A stretch of DNA of 64,000 bases. Source: Sphingomonas phyllosphaerae 5.2. Its GTDB lineage: Bacteria; Pseudomonadota; Alphaproteobacteria; Sphingomonadales; Sphingomonadaceae. Position 1 is the stretch's first letter, and every line of letters begins with the position of its first letter. Shown here in pieces: positions 55,502 to 64,000 of this stretch. A program made the translations under genes and the position numbers. Under the pieces are notes generated by a model. The model was given only the letters and a program-made list of their open reading frames with translations. It was not told where the DNA came from and searched no databases. The DNA lies in contig NZ_ATTI01000001.1 of NCBI RefSeq assembly GCF_000419605.1, forward strand, positions 2,452,501 through 2,516,500. The letters run 5' to 3'.

Positions 55502-56938
55502 TCAGCCCTGCATGTCTTCCAGTTCGCGCCCGCGCGTCTCGTGCACCATCTTGCGCACGAAGAAGAACGAGATCGCCGCGAACACCGCATAGCCGGTATA
55601 GGTCACCGCCAGCCCCGGCGACACCGCCAGCGCCGGGAAGGTGACCGAGATCGCGGCATTGGCGATCCACTGCGCGAAGCCCGCGACCGCCAGACCCGAC
55701 CCGCGGATCTGGTTCGGGAACATTTCGCCCAGCATCACCCACATCACCGGGCCCCAGCTGGCATTGAAGAAGATCACGTAGAGGTTGGCCGCGACCAGCG
55801 CGATCAGGCCGTTGTTGCCCGGCAGGCTGACCGCGCCCGCCGCATCGGTCACCGCTGTCGAGAACGCCCACGCCACCGTCGCCAGCGTCACCGCCATGCC
55901 CGCCGACCCGACGAGCAGCAGCGGCTTGCGGCCGATGCGATCGACGGTGAAGATCGTGAACAGGCACGCGCCGATCGACAGTGCGCCCGACAAGATGTTG
56001 GTCTGCAACGCCTGATCCTCGGTGAAGCCCACCGCTTCCCACAGCGTCGCGCCGTAATAGAAGACGACGTTGATGCCCACCAGCTGCTGGAACACCGCCA
56101 GCCCGATGCCGGCCCACACGATCGGACGGATCTTGCCGGTGGTGCGGTCCTTCAGGTCCGACATCCGCGGGCGATGCTGGTCGCCCGACAGGCTGCGGCG
56201 GATCTCGCCGACCTTGCGGTCTGCCTCGGCGGTGCCGAACAGCCGGGTCAGCACCTTGTGCGCCTCTTCCTCGCGCTTCTGCGCGACCAGGAAGCGCGGG
56301 CTCTCCGGGATCACCAGCAGCGCGACGAGGTAGATTGCGGCCGGGATCGCCTGCAGCCAGAACATCCAACGCCACGCTTGGAACCCGAACCAGAACGTCG
56401 CGGTCGAGCCGCCGGCGTAACGCGCCAGCGCGAAGTTCGCGACGAACGCGCCGGTCAGCCCGGTGATGATCATCACCTGCTGCACGCTCGACAGTCGCCC
56501 ACGGATCGCCGCAGGCGTTACCTCGGAGATATAGACGGGCGAGATCACGCTCGCCGCGCCGACGCCGAGCCCGCCGATGATGCGCGCGAAGATGAAGATG
56601 ATCGAGGAGCTTGCCGCACCCGCCAGCAAGGCGCTGCCCAGGAACAGGAACGCCGCCAGCATCATCACGCCGCGACGCCCGATCCGGTCGGCCAGCCGCC
56701 CGGCCATGAACGCGCCGATCGACGAGCCGACCAGGATCGCGCCGACATTCACGCCGATCCCCAGCTTGCCGAGGTCGAATGCGGCTTCCAGGCCCTTCTG
56801 CGTGCCGTTGATGACGCCGGAATCATATCCGAACATGAATCCGCCGATCGTCGCCACGGCCACGATCGCGGCGATGAAGCCGATGTTCACCTGTGCTGCC
56901 GCCCCGGGATCACCCGGTTCCATCACTCTCGTCGCCAT
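55502..56938 (-). CDS. Sugar porter (MFS), likely D-xylose:H+ symporter
   Basis: 478 residues with 12 transmembrane helices. FMFGYDSGVINGTQKG, GRLADRIGRRGVMM, PESPRFLV, and FQQLVGINVVFYYG are the sugar-porter family motifs (XylE, GalP). It is the third gene of xylX-xylB-transporter, so xylose (or a pentose) is the expected substrate; direct evidence is only the context. It is followed by the double terminator. Start at ATG 56938. Confidence 0.9.
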   Translation of the reverse strand: MATRVMEPGDPGAAAQVNIGFIAAIVAVATIGGFMFGYDSGVINGTQKGLEAAFDLGKLGIGVNVGAILVGSSIGAFMAGRLADRIGRRGVMMLAAFLFLGSALLAGAASSSIIFIFARIIGGLGVGAASVISPVYISEVTPAAIRGRLSSVQQVMIITGLTGAFVANFALARYAGGSTATFWFGFQAWRWMFWLQAIPAAIYLVALLVIPESPRFLVAQKREEEAHKVLTRLFGTAEADRKVGEIRRSLSGDQHRPRMSDLKDRTTGKIRPIVWAGIGLAVFQQLVGINVVFYYGATLWEAVGFTEDQALQTNILSGALSIGACLFTIFTVDRIGRKPLLLVGSAGMAVTLATVAWAFSTAVTDAAGAVSLPGNNGLIALVAANLYVIFFNASWGPVMWVMLGEMFPNQIRGSGLAVAGFAQWIANAAISVTFPALAVSPGLAVTYTGYAVFAAISFFFVRKMVHETRGRELEDMQG

Positions 56939-57001
56939 CCCGTCCCGCTCCTATTTTCTTGTTTGTTTGTCGTCCGTGTTCAGGCGGTTGTCACCGCCGC
57001 G

Positions 57002-57751
57002 TCAGCGCCACCCGGCGTCGACGAAATATTCGTGTCCCGTGCACATCCGCGCGTCGTCGGAAGCCAGGAACAGTGCCAGCGCCGCGACGTCGGCGGGCTG
57101 GATGCGCCCGCTCAGGCACTGCGCCGCCACGATCTCCGCCTCGCCCTCGGGGGTGTACCATTTCTCCTGGCGTGGGGTCTGGACGTTGCCGGGCACGATC
57201 GTGGTGACGCGGATGTTGTCGCGGCCCAGATCGCGCGCCATGCTGCGCGTCATCCCCTCGATCGCGGCCTTCGCGGTCTGGTAGAGCACCAGATCGGGCA
57301 GCCCGAGGTGCCAGCTGATCGATCCGAAATTGACGATCGCGCCGCCGCCCGCCGCTTTCAGGTGCGGCACCGCAGCCTGCGCGGCGAAGAACAGGTGCCG
57401 CAGGTTGACCGCCATCCGCTCGTCCCAATATTCCGGCGTCACTTCGGCGATCGTGTGCCGGTCGTCGTTCGCGGCGTTGTTGACGAGCACGTCGAGCCCG
57501 CCCAGTTCCTCGGCCAGGGCCGCGATCGTCCCCGGCAGTGCAGCGACGTCGGTCAGGTCGCAGCGGCGGAAGGTCACCCGCTCACCCAGCTGCGCTGCCA
57601 GCGCCTGTCCAGCTTCCTCGGCGACGTCGACGAACGCGACATGCGCCCCCTGTCGTGCAAACGCCTCGACCAGCCCGGCGCCGATCCCGCTTGCACCGCC
57701 GGTGATCAGGACGCGCTTCTTCGCCAATGACGGGTACGTCGCATCGCTCAC
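57002..57751 (-). CDS. xylB: D-xylose 1-dehydrogenase (NAD+)
   Basis: 249 residues from GTG 57751, overlapping the xylX stop (GTGA). SDR fold: TGGASGIG, NNAANDDRHTIAEVTPEYWD, Ser in FGSISWHLG, YQTAK as YxxxK, and the end KWYTPEGEAEIVAAQCLSGR with CTGHEYFVDAGWR, extremely like Caulobacter XylB (CC0821). It oxidises D-xylose to xylonolactone, the first Weimberg step. xylC, xylD and xylA are not in the window. Confidence 0.93.
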   Translation of the reverse strand: MSDATYPSLAKKRVLITGGASGIGAGLVEAFARQGAHVAFVDVAEEAGQALAAQLGERVTFRRCDLTDVAALPGTIAALAEELGGLDVLVNNAANDDRHTIAEVTPEYWDERMAVNLRHLFFAAQAAVPHLKAAGGGAIVNFGSISWHLGLPDLVLYQTAKAAIEGMTRSMARDLGRDNIRVTTIVPGNVQTPRQEKWYTPEGEAEIVAAQCLSGRIQPADVAALALFLASDDARMCTGHEYFVDAGWR

Positions 57752-58881
57752 TTGGCGGTCTCCAGCAGCCCGCGTTGAGCAAGGTTGCGGAACAGCGCAC
57801 CGATGCCGTCGGTCCACGGCGCGGCGTCCTTCGACGTCACCACCCGGTTCACCAAGCGTCCCAGTCGCGCACTTTCGATCGAAACCGTGTCACCAACCTT
57901 GTGCGTGAAGCCCCGCCCGGGATCGTCGCGGTCCTGGACCGGCGCGAACAGCGTACCCAGGAACAGCACGAACCCATCGGGATATTGATGCTCGGAGAGC
58001 GTCTGCGCGACCAGATCGAGCGGATCGCGGCTGATCTCGGCCATGTTGCTGACCCCGTCCAGCTCGTAACCGTCTTCGCCGCGGATGTTCAGCCGCACCT
58101 CGGCATGACGCACGTCGTCGATGCCGAAGCTGTCGTCGAACAGCCGCACCAGCGGCCCCAGCGAGCAGGACGCGTTGTTATCCTTCGCCTTCCCAAGCAG
58201 CAGCGCCGAGCGCCCTTCGAAATCGCGCAGGTTGACATCGTTGCCCAGCGTCGCGCCGATCGCCTCGCCGCGGCTGTTCACCAGCAATGCGACTTCCGGC
58301 TCCGGATTGTTCCAGCTCGAGTCCGAACGGATGCCGATCTCGGCATCCGCGCCCACCGTCGCCAGCACCGGCGCCTTGGTGAAGACTTCGGCGTCGGGAC
58401 CGATCGCGACTTCCAGATATTGCGACCAAAGTCCGTCCTCGATCAGCGCGTGCTTCAGCGCCGCCGCTTCGGGCGTACCCGGCACCACCGAGCGGATCGA
58501 ACCGCCCATGCGCGCTTCCAGCCGACCGCGGATCTCCGCGGCGGCCGACCAGTCGCCGCGCGCACGTTCCTCGATCACGCGCTCGATCGCCGACACCGCG
58601 AAGGTGACGCCGCACGCCTTGACGCATTGCAGATCGACGGGGCTCAGCAATTCCAACCCGGCCTCGTCCAGCGCGCCCAGCGAACGCCCGCCCGCCCCCG
58701 ACAGGTCGCCGCCTTCGACCAGCATCGACACCGTCGGCGCGACTGCCGACATGTCGAATGCCTCGCCCGCGATCACCAGCAAAGGGATCGGCCCCGCCGC
58801 CGTCGCCGCCCGCCCGACGAACCGCCCCGATCGCCAGTCCTGCGGCAGGCCCGATGCGATTGCATCGCTCAGCTGCATCAT
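57748..58881 (-). CDS. xylX: 2-keto-3-deoxyxylonate dehydratase
   Basis: 377 residues from ATG 58881 (GGAG at nine bases). FAH-superfamily enzyme. LLSPVDLQCVKACGVTFAVS, ERVIEERARGD, WSQYLEVAIGPDAEVFTKAP and NNPEPEVALL match Caulobacter XylX (CC0823), which converts 2-keto-3-deoxy-D-xylonate to alpha-ketoglutarate semialdehyde. First gene of the operon; a LacI-type operator is 27 bases upstream. GTGA overlap with xylB. Confidence 0.92.
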   Translation of the reverse strand: MMQLSDAIASGLPQDWRSGRFVGRAATAAGPIPLLVIAGEAFDMSAVAPTVSMLVEGGDLSGAGGRSLGALDEAGLELLSPVDLQCVKACGVTFAVSAIERVIEERARGDWSAAAEIRGRLEARMGGSIRSVVPGTPEAAALKHALIEDGLWSQYLEVAIGPDAEVFTKAPVLATVGADAEIGIRSDSSWNNPEPEVALLVNSRGEAIGATLGNDVNLRDFEGRSALLLGKAKDNNASCSLGPLVRLFDDSFGIDDVRHAEVRLNIRGEDGYELDGVSNMAEISRDPLDLVAQTLSEHQYPDGFVLFLGTLFAPVQDRDDPGRGFTHKVGDTVSIESARLGRLVNRVVTSKDAAPWTDGIGALFRNLAQRGLLETAK

Positions 58882-58907
58882 CTTCCGCTCCACCCCAATT
58901 TTTCGAC

Positions 58908-58923
58908 TTGATAGCGCTACCAA
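58908..58923. promoter_or_regulatory. LacI-type operator upstream of xylX
   Basis: TTGATAGC-GCTACCAA: the right half reads TTGGTAGC in reverse complement, one mismatch from the left. A central CG in a 16-bp dyad with TAGCGCTA core is the pattern of LacI-family sugar repressors; Caulobacter XylR recognises a similar TTAGCGCTAA core. It would repress xylX when xylose is absent. Confidence 0.65.
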
Positions 58924-59042
58924 CACGGCCGCGGTACGTCTGTCAAGCTGGTGTCGCCGTTACTACGCGCCATCCCGGTGCGCCAGTCATGCCAGCAGGC
59001 CACGGTCCGCATTTTCAAGGCGTTGGTTTGCCGCTGCGATAG

Positions 59043-61163
59043 CTAGCGGCGGGCGGCCCACTCCGGTGCAACCTGAAGCATCAGGGGCATCGCCGCCGGG
59101 TCGGCGCAATGGATCGCATCGCTGTTCGGCCGTCCGATCAGGAAGCCCTGCACCTGCGGAATGCCCCAGTCGCGCAGCAGCGCCAGTTGCGCGATCGTCT
59201 CGACCCCCTCGGCGACGATCGGGATGTTCAGGCTCGCACCCAGCGCGGCGATGCTGCGCACGATCGAACTCGACGGCGCATGGTTCAGCATCGTCGCCAC
59301 GAAGCTGCGATCCACCTTCAACTTGTCGAAGCGGAAATCGCGCAGGTTGCCGAGCGAGGAATAGCCGGTGCCGAAATCGTCCATCACGATCCGCGCGCCC
59401 TGATGCTGCAACGTCCGCAACACCGTCAGCACGGGTTGGCGACGGTGATCGAGCAGCGTCGCGCTTTCAGTCACCTCGAACTCGAGCCGCGTCGGGGAAA
59501 CGCCGTGCCGTCGCGCCAGCGCCAGCAATTCGTGGCCGAGCGCCGGCTGGCGGAACTGGATCGCCGACAGGTTCAGCGCCAGCGTGATATGATCGGGCCA
59601 GCGGCTCGCCGCCGCCATCGCCTGGTCCGCGACCCACAATCCGATCGCGTCGATCCGGCCACTCGCCTCCGCCAGCGGCACGAAGCGATCGGGCGGGATC
59701 TCGCCCAGTTCAGGGTGCGCCCAGCGCAGCAGCGCTTCCTGCCCGATCACCTGCAGCGTCTCGGCATCCGCGATCGGCTGGTAGGCCAGATACAGCTCAC
59801 CGCGCTCGGCCGCGCCCTCCAGGTCGCGCGACAACCGCCAGCGCAGCCGCACCTCTTCCTTGAACTGGTCGTCGAAGAAGCGTGCGGTCTGCCGCCCTTC
59901 GGCCTTGGCGCGGTACATCGCCATGTCGGCGAGATTGTAGAGTTCCTCGCCCGCCTGCTCGACGCCCGACAGCGCAACGCCGATGCTCATCTGCGTCGGC
60001 ACGGTATCGCCGGCGGTCGCCTCGCAGGCGCGCAGGATGCGTTGCGCCAGCGCTTCCGCGGCGGCGGGTTGCTCGCCCGCGACCTGGATGATCGCGAATT
60101 CGTCGCCGCCCAGGCGCGCGACCATGTCGCTGGCGCGCGCGCACGCGCTCAGCAGGCGCGCGGCGCCGCGCAACGCCTCGTCACCGCCGACATGGCCGAA
60201 GCGATCGTTGATCGACTTGAAATCGTCCAGGTCGATCGCGAACACCGCGACGCGTTCCGGGGAGCGCCGCGTCCGCGCCAGTTCGCGCGCCAGCCGCTCC
60301 TCGAAGAGCAGACGGTTGGGCAATCCCGTCAACACGTCGTGGTGCGCCAGGAATTCGACCCGCCGCTCGGCCCGCCGGCGCTCCTCGACGGCGGTGCGAT
60401 AATCGCCGATCCCGCGGGCCAGATCGCCGAGTTCGTCCGGTCGCGCCGCCCCCGGCACGCTCGCCCATGCATCCTCGCCGCGGCTCAGCTGACGGACGCG
60501 TTCGGCGATGGCGACGATCGGCGCGATCACGCGCCGCCGCAGCCATACCATGCACGCCAGCACCGCGACCAATACCGCGACAGCGGTGGCAAGAACCTTT
60601 TCCAGATGCTTGGAGAACTGTTGCGAATTGCTTTTCAGCGTCGCGTCGATCTGCCGGATCAGCGCACCGCGCAGCATCGAGCGCGACGTCTCCAATTGCC
60701 GGAGCGCAGCCAGGAACGCCGGCATCTGCGCACGCACCGCGCCCGGTGCCTGCCGGGCGTCATGAAGCAACCGCCAGCTCAGCATCGCGAATCGCGCTTC
60801 GGCCGCCCGGCGCTGCGCCATCAATATCCGCAGTTCGTCGGAGGGTGGCATGGCGGCCATTGCGTGCGCATTGCCGCGATGGAAGCCGGTCAACGCCGCG
60901 CCCACCTCGGACCATTCCGCGGATGGCACGGCTCGCCGCTGCTCGGCCAGGCGCGTCACTTCGCCCACGCCCAGCCGCAGTCGCCGCTGGAGCTGGTCCT
61001 GCCGGTCCTCGCTCTGCAACAAAGTGGTCAGCTGCCCGATCGTGGCGTTCTGCGCATAGATCGCATGCGCCAGCACCATCCCGCCGACGAGCAACGCCAT
61101 CCCCAATGCCAGAACGGCACCGAAGGCAGCGGCAACTCGCGTCGAAATGGATGTCGGCAGCAC
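59043..61163 (-). CDS. Membrane GGDEF-EAL protein
   Basis: 706 residues from GTG 61163 (GGAGG upstream). Two N-terminal membrane helices flank a periplasmic helical sensor of about 170 residues (about 36-205); a HAMP-like linker follows (AIAERVRQLSRG). GGDEF (RLGGDEFAII near 350) and EAL (QEALLRW near 477; DDFGTGYSSL and EGVET) both look intact, so it may make or break c-di-GMP. Signal unknown. The start region shares the gap with the divergent GAF gene. Confidence 0.92.
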   Translation of the reverse strand: MLPTSISTRVAAAFGAVLALGMALLVGGMVLAHAIYAQNATIGQLTTLLQSEDRQDQLQRRLRLGVGEVTRLAEQRRAVPSAEWSEVGAALTGFHRGNAHAMAAMPPSDELRILMAQRRAAEARFAMLSWRLLHDARQAPGAVRAQMPAFLAALRQLETSRSMLRGALIRQIDATLKSNSQQFSKHLEKVLATAVAVLVAVLACMVWLRRRVIAPIVAIAERVRQLSRGEDAWASVPGAARPDELGDLARGIGDYRTAVEERRRAERRVEFLAHHDVLTGLPNRLLFEERLARELARTRRSPERVAVFAIDLDDFKSINDRFGHVGGDEALRGAARLLSACARASDMVARLGGDEFAIIQVAGEQPAAAEALAQRILRACEATAGDTVPTQMSIGVALSGVEQAGEELYNLADMAMYRAKAEGRQTARFFDDQFKEEVRLRWRLSRDLEGAAERGELYLAYQPIADAETLQVIGQEALLRWAHPELGEIPPDRFVPLAEASGRIDAIGLWVADQAMAAASRWPDHITLALNLSAIQFRQPALGHELLALARRHGVSPTRLEFEVTESATLLDHRRQPVLTVLRTLQHQGARIVMDDFGTGYSSLGNLRDFRFDKLKVDRSFVATMLNHAPSSSIVRSIAALGASLNIPIVAEGVETIAQLALLRDWGIPQVQGFLIGRPNSDAIHCADPAAMPLMLQVAPEWAARR

Positions 61164-61370
61164 ACAACCTCCGTGGGCAGCCAGCCTAGGACATAAAGCC
61201 TTACCGCTTTATGAGCGATCGCCGCCCCGGCGCAAGAAGATGCATATAAAACAGCGTCAACGTTGCGACATGTTGCTGTACGTAACATTAACGACGTTTG
61301 CGGGCGTGCCCAGCTTGACTCGGCCGTCTCCCGCTTTGAAAAGGTAGGCCTATCAAGGGGCTACAACTCG

Positions 61371-61865
61371 ATGTTCATCGAAGATTCGATGATGACGGCC
61401 GATGAACCCGCGCGGCAGGTTGCGCTGGACCGGCTGGATCTTCCGTCGAAGCGTTGGGATGATCGACTTCAGCAGGTGGCCGAGCGGGCTGCGGACGTCG
61501 CACGCACGCCGATCGGCGCGATCTCGATCATCGATCGGGCGCGGCAGTGGCTGATCGCAAAGCGCGGGCCGCTCGAAGACGAGATGCCGCGCGCGGTGGC
61601 GTTCTGCGCGCTGGCGATCCATCGTCCCGGTGAGGCGATGGTGGTGCCCGATGCGTCGAAGGATGTTCGTTTCGCGGACAATCCACTGGTCGCCAAATCG
61701 CCGCCGATCCGCTTTTACGTCGGCATCCCGTTGGTCGACCGTGCTGGCTACCCGCTCGGCGCACTGTGCGTGATCGATCACAAACCGCGCGAAGATCTGC
61801 CGGATCTCTATGATCTGGCCGCGCTGGCGCGCGAGGCGGAACGGATCTTCACGCAGCCGGGTTGA
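61371..61865 (+). CDS. GAF-domain sensor protein
   Basis: 164 residues from ATG 61371 (AAGGGG about ten bases before). A single GAF domain: ADVARTPIGAISIIDRARQW, FCALAIHRPGEAMVVPDASK and VGIPLVDRAGYPLGALCVID. No output domain. It is followed by the lone receiver and faces the GGDEF-EAL gene, so it may be part of one signalling set. Ligand unknown. Confidence 0.85.
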   Translation: MFIEDSMMTADEPARQVALDRLDLPSKRWDDRLQQVAERAADVARTPIGAISIIDRARQWLIAKRGPLEDEMPRAVAFCALAIHRPGEAMVVPDASKDVRFADNPLVAKSPPIRFYVGIPLVDRAGYPLGALCVIDHKPREDLPDLYDLAALAREAERIFTQPG

Positions 61866-61950
61866 GCCGCCTCCCGGCACCGACGATCGCTTTCCGACTT
61901 GCGGCGACGAACGCAGCGGGGCAGGCAGATCGTCGACGGCGGGAGGACAG

Positions 61951-62322
61951 GTGGCGGACCGGAAGTGCATCATGCTGGTGGAAGATACCGCCAGCCATCG
62001 CAAGCTTTACGCATCGTGGTTGAAGATCGGCGGTTACGACCCGCATGTGCTGGGTGACGAACGCGTCGCGCAACGGATGGCGGAGGAATTGCGTCCGGCC
62101 GCGATCATCGTCGACATTCGCCTGCCCAACATCAGCGGCCTCGACGTGATCGAGGGACTGAAAGCGGATGAACGCACCCGCGCGATCCCGGTGATGGCGT
62201 TGACCGTACTGGACAGCGCGACCGACAAGGATGCATGTCTGGCGGCCGGCGCCGACGTTTTCGTGACGAAGCCCGATCATATCGCGACCTTCCTCGATCG
62301 CATCGCCGCACTGCTGGTCTGA
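61951..62322 (+). CDS. Single-domain response regulator (DivK-like)
   Basis: 123 residues from GTG 61951 (GGGAGG six bases before; the upstream frame is not homologous). CheY/DivK receiver: acidic pocket MLVEDT (Glu11 and Asp12), phospho-Asp55 in IIVDIRLPN, Thr85 and Lys107 (FVTKPDH). No output domain, so it acts by binding partners. 85 bases after the GAF gene. Kinase not in the window. Confidence 0.9.
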   Translation: MADRKCIMLVEDTASHRKLYASWLKIGGYDPHVLGDERVAQRMAEELRPAAIIVDIRLPNISGLDVIEGLKADERTRAIPVMALTVLDSATDKDACLAAGADVFVTKPDHIATFLDRIAALLV

Positions 62323-62335
62323 CGGGCGGCGATGT

Positions 62336-63163
62336 TCAGCGCCGCGGACGCCGCAGCCGCGGTTCGCTGAACCCCACTTCCATCAGGTTGGCGACCAGCA
62401 GGTCGCGCTCGCTACCGGACGGGGCACCCATCACCACCACGATCACCCGCCGCGCACCGCGTTTGGCCGAGGCGGCCAGATTGAAGCCGGCCTCGACGGT
62501 ATAGCCGGTCTTCAGCCCGTCCATCCCCGCCACCTTGCCCAGCAGCTTGTTGTGATTTTCCCGCCGCCGACCTTCCCAGGTGATCGCGCGCGTCCCGAAC
62601 AGCCGATAATGCTTCGCCTCGGCGCGGATCAGGTGGCGGGCCAGCACGGCCATGTCGCGCGCCGTCGTGCGGCCGGCGCTCGGCGCCAGACCGGTGGCGT
62701 TCCCGAAGGTGGTGGACGTCATCCCGATGCCCCTGGCACGCGCGTTCATCTGCGTAACGAACGCACGCTCGCTACCCGCGAGATGATCGCCCAGTGCGAC
62801 CGCGACATCGTTGGCGGAGATGACCGCGACCGCGCGCAACGCGGCGTCCAGCCGGAGCGACCGCCCGCGCCGCAACCCCAGCCGCGACGGTTGCTGCCGC
62901 TCGCCCGCCGGGGTCATGCGGATCATCGTTCCCGGTTTCAGCGTGCCGTTATCCATCGCCTCGAAGGCGATCAGCAGCGTCATCATCTTGGCGAGCGACG
63001 CCGGTGCGCGCGCGCGATCGGCATTGTCCTCGTCCAGCACCTGCCCGGTCGTCGCGTCCAGCACGATCTCGGACACCGGCCCGCGCGGCGCGGCGGCAGC
63101 GGGAACGGAAACGGCAGCAAACAAAAGCAACCACATCGTGGCGATACGCGACACATATGACAT
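62336..63163 (-). CDS. D-alanyl-D-alanine carboxypeptidase (S11, DacA-like)
   Basis: 275 residues. Signal ends near VPAAAA. Active-site SLAK (Ser56, Lys59), SAN in VISANDVAVAL, and KTG in GLKTGYT: all three penicillin-binding motifs of low-molecular-weight PBPs. Trims the terminal D-Ala of peptidoglycan stems. It lacks the C-terminal membrane-anchor domain of DacA, being shorter than the E. coli protein (about 400). Single gene. Confidence 0.93.
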   Translation of the reverse strand: MSYVSRIATMWLLLFAAVSVPAAAAPRGPVSEIVLDATTGQVLDEDNADRARAPASLAKMMTLLIAFEAMDNGTLKPGTMIRMTPAGERQQPSRLGLRRGRSLRLDAALRAVAVISANDVAVALGDHLAGSERAFVTQMNARARGIGMTSTTFGNATGLAPSAGRTTARDMAVLARHLIRAEAKHYRLFGTRAITWEGRRRENHNKLLGKVAGMDGLKTGYTVEAGFNLAASAKRGARRVIVVVMGAPSGSERDLLVANLMEVGFSEPRLRRPRR

Positions 63164-63250
63164 GCCGTACGACTAGCTTGTCCGCCCGGCCGCGACAACG
63201 CCGTCCGCCCGCGGTTCACACCGGGCCGGCGCGTTGCCATATCGGACACC

Positions 63251-63802
63251 ATGGACCGATCCTTCTTCGCGCGTGACGTCGTCGCGGTAGCGCGAGCGCT
63301 GCTCGGAGCGACGTTGCTGGTAGACGAGGTCGGCGGCACCATCGTCGAGACCGAAGCGTATGACGCCACCGATCCCGCCTCGCACAGCTTCGCCGGTCCC
63401 GGCGTGCGCAACGCCGCGATGTTCGGTCCGGCAGGCGTCGCCTACGTCTATCGCATCTACGGTTTGCACCACTGCCTGAACCTGACGTGCGGCGAAGGTG
63501 CGGCGGTGCTGATCCGCGCGCTGGCACCGACCGATGGTATAGCGACGATGCGTGAACGCCGCGCCACGACGCAGCCCGACGCGTCGCTGTGTGCGGGGCC
63601 GGGGCGGCTGTGCCGCGCGCTCGCGGTGGACTTGTCGCTGGACGGCGCCTCGCTCCAACGGCCGCCGTTCGCGCTTGCCGGGCGCACGGCCGAACCGGTG
63701 ATCGTCGCGACGCCGCGGATCGGGATTTCGCGAGCCGCGGAGGTGCCGTGGCGGTTCGTCGTGGCCGGCTCGCCATCGCTCAGCCGACCGCTGCGCACGT
63801 GA
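63251..63802 (+). CDS. 3-methyladenine DNA glycosylase (AAG/MPG type)
   Basis: 183 residues. Excises alkylated bases in base-excision repair. Motifs: VETEAYDATDPASHSFAGP, NAAMFGPAGVAYVYRIYGLH, and ALAPTDGIATMRERR, then GPGRLCRAL, all of the AAG family. Cytoplasmic, small and monomeric. The C-terminal PWRFVVAGSPSLSRP is typical. Followed by a hairpin and the convergent DUF1080-like gene. Confidence 0.93.
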   Translation: MDRSFFARDVVAVARALLGATLLVDEVGGTIVETEAYDATDPASHSFAGPGVRNAAMFGPAGVAYVYRIYGLHHCLNLTCGEGAAVLIRALAPTDGIATMRERRATTQPDASLCAGPGRLCRALAVDLSLDGASLQRPPFALAGRTAEPVIVATPRIGISRAAEVPWRFVVAGSPSLSRPLRT

Positions 63803-63810
63803 TCGACGAC

Positions 63811-63837
63811 GGCCGGGCAGCGTGGCGCCGCCCGGCC
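63811..63837. terminator. Hairpin between convergent genes
   Basis: Perfect stem GGCCGGGC (63811-63818) with GCCCGGCC (63830-63837) between the glycosylase and the DUF1080-like gene. No T-run on either strand. Confidence 0.45.
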
Positions 63838-63844
63838 GCGCCTC

Positions 63845-64000
63845 TCAGTCCTTCAACTCGCGGATCCAGATGTTGCGATAGCTGATCGGTGCGCTGGGAT
63901 CGCCGTGGTCCTGCAACTTGATCGGCGCCTTGCCGTGCGCGATATATTTCGGCTGACCGATATACGCCGTCTGGCCGCGCAGCTGCGTGTGGTTCTGCAT
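63845..64000 (-). CDS. DUF1080 / family-16-like glycosidase, C-terminal end
   Basis: Only the last 51 residues, cut by the right edge. QPKYIAHGKAPIKLQDHGDP and ISYRNIWIRELKD are the final strands of DUF1080 (3-keto-disaccharide hydrolase) proteins. Usually such proteins are secreted sugar enzymes. No more can be said of this one. Confidence 0.7.
   Translation of the reverse strand: MQNHTQLRGQTAYIGQPKYIAHGKAPIKLQDHGDPSAPISYRNIWIRELKD

Noticed and set aside
52594..55590. 998-residue minus-strand ORF over the M1 peptidase
   Set aside because: Shadow frame; overlaps a clear zinc aminopeptidase fully.

Overview
The window is ordinary chromosomal DNA from a GC-rich alphaproteobacterium, most likely a sphingomonad (Sphingomonas or a close relative). 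Support for this: uniformly high GC with GTG and TTG starts; a PEPxxWA-type C-terminal sorting signal; a TonB-dependent siderophore receptor and a TonB; an mdoGH pair; a Caulobacter-type Weimberg D-xylose operon; a prfB without the programmed frameshift; and short dispersed inverted repeats between genes. I found no rRNA or tRNA gene, no CRISPR array, no insertion sequence and no prophage.

Layout. 1-4300: thiD (cut by the left edge) and a DUF1272 zinc-binding protein, ferredoxin-NADP reductase, a small unknown protein and uvrB. 4400-14300: tonB, a PRC-barrel/small-protein pair with a possible EcfG-type stress promoter, a lipoprotein, an 830-base stretch holding a strikingly structured RNA candidate, a siderophore receptor with a Tat-exported SDR, and an SRPBCC / zinc alcohol dehydrogenase / SDR stress-type cluster headed by an exact FNR/FixK-type box. 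14300-24700 (all minus strand): mdoGH, thyA, a lipoprotein methyltransferase, prfB, mrcA, a Gdx/SugE guanidinium exporter and an AmiC-type amidase. 25000-32700 (mostly plus): rne, a BepA-like M48 protease with a DsbA-type thiol protein, a PEP-CTERM protein, and a YadGH-type ABC exporter. 33000-42800: a CPBP protease overlapping glpX, an OprB porin, dapD with a HAD nucleotidase, a luciferase-like monooxygenase, purEK, a SIMPL protein and a Dabb protein.

42800-64000: an M16 protease; a marR-nodT-emrA-emrB multidrug efflux operon with a palindromic operator at its start; kynU-kynA for tryptophan catabolism; an M1 aminopeptidase; the xylX-xylB-sugar transporter operon (oxidative Weimberg xylose pathway) with a LacI-type operator; a GGDEF-EAL protein next to a GAF protein and a DivK-like single receiver; a D,D-carboxypeptidase, a 3-methyladenine glycosylase, and the end of a DUF1080 glycoside-hydrolase-like gene cut by the right edge.

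Themes: envelope and cell-wall maintenance (mrcA, amidase, D,D-carboxypeptidase, mdoGH, M48/DsbA, CPBP, porins), nutrient capture (siderophore, xylose, tryptophan) and stress or low-oxygen control (FNR-like boxes, EcfG-like promoters). The most unusual item is the 6765-7065 RNA candidate. It begins with a 15-base perfect complement of the 16S rRNA 3' end, drives an 18-codon ORF, continues through several strong hairpins and ends at a terminator-like structure. All functional names come from reading translated sequence; no database search was run.
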